Shown here piece by piece: positions 31,859-33,465 of a stretch of DNA of 33,465 bases. The stretch is taken from positions 80,631-114,095 of the forward strand of contig DOKY01000036.1 in assembly GCA_003510135.1 (NCBI GenBank), read 5' to 3'. Source of the DNA: Pseudothermotoga sp. (GTDB lineage: Bacteria > Thermotogota > Thermotogae > Thermotogales > DSM-5069). The notes under the pieces were generated by a model. The model was not told the origin of the DNA. It saw only the letters and a list, made by a program, of their open reading frames with translations, and ran no database searches. How positions within the stretch are numbered: the stretch's first letter is position 1; every line of letters starts with the position of its first letter. A program made the translations under genes and the position numbers.

Positions 31859-32893
31859 ATGATCGATCTTCGTTCCGACACCGTAACGAAGCCAACAGCC
31901 GAGATGAGAAAAGCCATGGCGGAGGCAGAAGTTGGGGACGATGTGTACGGCGAAGACCCCACGGTGAACAGACTCGAAGAACTGGCCGCAAAAATGTTTG
32001 GCAAGGAGGCAGCTCTCTTTGTTGCGTCTGGAACGATGGGCAATCAGGTCAGCATCATGGCACACACCCAGCGCGGTGATGAGGTGATACTCGAATCGGA
32101 CAGTCACGTCTTCTGGTACGAAGCAGGCGCGATGGCCGTTCTTTCAGGCGTGATGCCTCACCCGATCAAAGGTAAAAACGGAGCGATGGATCCGGAAGAT
32201 GTCCGCAGAGCGATCAAACCTAAGGATATACATTTCCCGAGGACTTCTCTGATAGTCATAGAGAACACTCACAACAGATCGGGCGGTAGAGTGGTTCCCC
32301 TCGAAAATTTCAGGGCAATATACGAGATCGCAAAGCAGCACGGAATAAACGTTCATGTTGACGGTGCGAGGATATTCAACGCCTCGATCGCTTCGAACGT
32401 TTCTGTGAAGGAATACGCTATGTACGCAGATTCTTTGATGTTCTGCCTTTCGAAAGGTCTCTGCGCACCCGTTGGATCGGTCGTGGTGGGGAGCAAACAG
32501 TTCATAGAGAGGGCAAGAAAAGCGAGGAAAATACTCGGAGGGGGTATGAGGCAGGCAGGCGTTCTGGCCGCGGCTGGAATCGTCGCTCTGACCAAGATGG
32601 TGGAACGATTGAGGGAAGATCATGAAAACGCAAAGTTCCTTGCGCTGAAACTGAGAGAGATTGGCTATATGGTCAACCCTGAGGAAGTTGAAACGAACAT
32701 GGTAATACTGCGAACGGACAATTTGAAAGTCGATGCTCATCAACTGTTAAAGGTGATGAGAGAAAACGGTGTTCTCGCTGTAGCCTTGTCAAACTCATCG
32801 ATAAGGCTTGTGACACACAACGATGTTTCGCGGAACGATATACTCAGGGCACTCGACGTGTTCGAAAAGATCTTCAAAGAACTGAGGCTCTGA
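31859..32893 (+). CDS. ltaE: Low-specificity L-threonine aldolase
   Basis: PLP enzyme splitting L-threonine and L-allo-threonine into glycine and acetaldehyde. The 344-residue protein, close to the T. maritima enzyme in length as I recall, has DLRSDTVTKPT at its start, VGDDVYGEDPTVN, ASGTMGNQVS, ENTHNRSGGRV, the HVDGARIFNA aspartate that holds the pyridine ring, and the PLP lysine in FCLSKGLCAPVGS. The ATG at 31859 is preferred (GAGGAG eight bases upstream, family N-terminus); an ATG at 31844 would add five residues and overlap the previous stop. It is the last complete gene before the decayed right end. Confidence 0.95.
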   Translation: MIDLRSDTVTKPTAEMRKAMAEAEVGDDVYGEDPTVNRLEELAAKMFGKEAALFVASGTMGNQVSIMAHTQRGDEVILESDSHVFWYEAGAMAVLSGVMPHPIKGKNGAMDPEDVRRAIKPKDIHFPRTSLIVIENTHNRSGGRVVPLENFRAIYEIAKQHGINVHVDGARIFNASIASNVSVKEYAMYADSLMFCLSKGLCAPVGSVVVGSKQFIERARKARKILGGGMRQAGVLAAAGIVALTKMVERLREDHENAKFLALKLREIGYMVNPEEVETNMVILRTDNLKVDAHQLLKVMRENGVLAVALSNSSIRLVTHNDVSRNDILRALDVFEKIFKELRL

Positions 32894-32896
32894 GTT

Positions 32897-33073
32897 TCAA
32901 GATTTGATCATCACCAAGAGCGTTTTGAATTTCTCCAAGGCGTTCACCGCGTGCGGCTCGTTGGGCGGCATGAGAATGAAATCCCCAGCTTCAAGGTGGT
33001 AAGGCTGGCCAGATATTTTGATCTCACAATCATATCGGTCAACTTCATCGATCTCACGGAGACTTCTCAAAGA
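32897..33073 (-). pseudogene. Cupin-domain protein, C-terminal fragment
   Basis: A minus-strand frame of 58 codons reads EVDRYDCEIKISGQPYHL, EAGDFILMPPNEPHAVNALE and KFKTLLVMIKS, then stops at 32897-32899. This is the second half of a small cupin: the G(X)5PxGDxHxxxN-type second motif is recognisable as GDFILMPPNEPHAVNA, with its metal-ligand His. The frame is closed upstream by a TGA at 33074-33076, no start codon or ribosome site is present, and the first cupin motif is missing. The remainder has therefore been lost, next to a tnpB remnant. It converges on ltaE. Confidence 0.7.
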
Positions 33074-33322
33074 TCATAAAAGCGCTTCGCAGAGATTCAC
33101 TTGATAAGGTGAAACTTACACCGCGTTCCTGACGGGGTAGACTTATCCCAATTTACTTCACAGTCCTCCAGGATCCTGGTCGGCGCGCCTTTTTGTCCCA
33201 TATAAAGATATACGGACGAAGAGAAATTAAACATTCACTCTGTCTCCTTTCCGAAAGCTTCATACGACAGTGTCACACTCTAAGAAATCTTGCGGCAACG
33301 GAAGAGTCGTGAACTCGTCTCA
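33074..33322. other. Non-coding stretch between cupin and tnpB remnants
   Basis: No open frame of note. If the neighbouring tnpB remnant is correctly read, this is where its 3' end, guide-RNA (omega RNA) part and right end would have been. A hairpin CACTAC-TGAA-GTAGTG lies at its edge (33321-33336). A perfect palindrome CCAGGATCCTGG (33168-33179) and GGCGCGCC (33182-33189) followed by five T also occur here. Confidence 0.4.
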
Positions 33323-33465
33323 CTACTGAAGTAGTGGTCTTTCCCCTTCAACATTAACATCCCTATCGCAGTTCCAACCACATCCGCACTTAATAACTCT
33401 ATCTGCAGGGAATCGGCTTTGCTCACAACTTACTTTCCCTTCTGTTGTACATTACCATCGTTATA
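33323..33465 (-). pseudogene. IS200/IS605-type TnpB, decayed C-terminal zinc-finger part
   Basis: On the minus strand one frame reads SRFPADRVIKCGCGWNCDRD followed by VNVEGERPLLQ and a TAG at 33323-33325. This matches the TnpB/OrfB C-terminus, where the second half of the zinc ribbon is followed by the RuvC-III DRDxNAAxNI motif. The expected upstream half (CGNVQQKGK-like, read as DGNVQQKGK) is in a different frame separated by a stop near 33430, so the gene is frameshifted. The end after DRDVN has also lost the usual AAINI. It continues beyond the window. Such elements carry an RNA-guided nuclease; this copy looks dead. Confidence 0.62.

Noticed and set aside
33168..33189. Adjacent palindromes CCAGGATCCTGG and GGCGCGCC looking like a cloning linker
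   Set aside because: The flanks are not vector-like, and rare palindromes of this size occur by chance. A vector screen would settle it.

Overview
The window is about 33.5 kb of dense, AT/GC-balanced bacterial chromosome from a member of the Thermotogales, most likely Thermotoga or Pseudothermotoga. The best evidence is the 60-residue [4Fe-4S] ferredoxin, close to that of Thermotoga maritima as I recall it, together with a 430-residue RimO and a 440-residue DnaA (both T. maritima-like lengths) and the gene neighbourhoods. Genes are tightly packed, with many 4-base start/stop overlaps, frequent GTG/TTG starts and strong GGAGG-type ribosome binding sites.

Layout. (1) 1-12012, almost all minus strand: one very long gene series, SYLF lipoprotein-like protein - uvrB - inositol monophosphatase - two deoxynucleoside kinases - RodZ-like - DUF4416 - rimO - pgsA - thpR - recA - recX - rny. 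It closes with a strong terminator, followed by an isochorismatase-family hydrolase and the start of a FAD oxidoreductase with an apparent frameshift. (2) 12034-13749, plus strand: ferredoxin with promoter and terminator, then dnaA with its own promoter. (3) 13718-20619, minus strand: TPR protein - prepilin peptidase - lytic transglycosylase - nnr - TPR/coiled-coil membrane protein - trmB - gpsA, ending in an antisense overlap with dnaA. (4) 20650-20998: a gene-poor gap whose only strong signal is a plus-strand terminator, possibly belonging to a small RNA. (5) 20998-24031, minus strand: MoxR ATPase - VWA/DUF2201 protein - unknown 263-residue protein. (6) 24127-32893, plus strand: rlmN - PASTA protein - rsgA - rpe - rdgB - leuS - D-aminoacylase-like - threonine aldolase. 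(7) 32897-33465: remnants of a cupin gene and of an IS200/IS605-type tnpB, both on the minus strand.

Most genes are housekeeping: DNA repair and recombination (uvrB, recA, recX), replication initiation (dnaA), RNA decay (rny), translation and rRNA/tRNA modification (rimO, rlmN, rsgA, trmB, leuS), phospholipid synthesis (pgsA, gpsA), nucleotide salvage and sanitation (two kinases, rdgB) and metabolite repair (nnr). The less ordinary parts are: a PASTA membrane protein without a kinase, sitting exactly where Firmicutes keep prpC-prkC between rlmN and rsgA; a MoxR-VWA operon with an unrecognised third gene, whose promoter region is symmetrical with that of rlmN; a candidate small RNA at 20918-20998; an rsgA gene that seems to need a non-AUG/GUG/UUG start; two probable frameshifts (near 161 and near 6163); and a decayed mobile-element edge at the right end. 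No CRISPR array, tRNA or rRNA gene was found.
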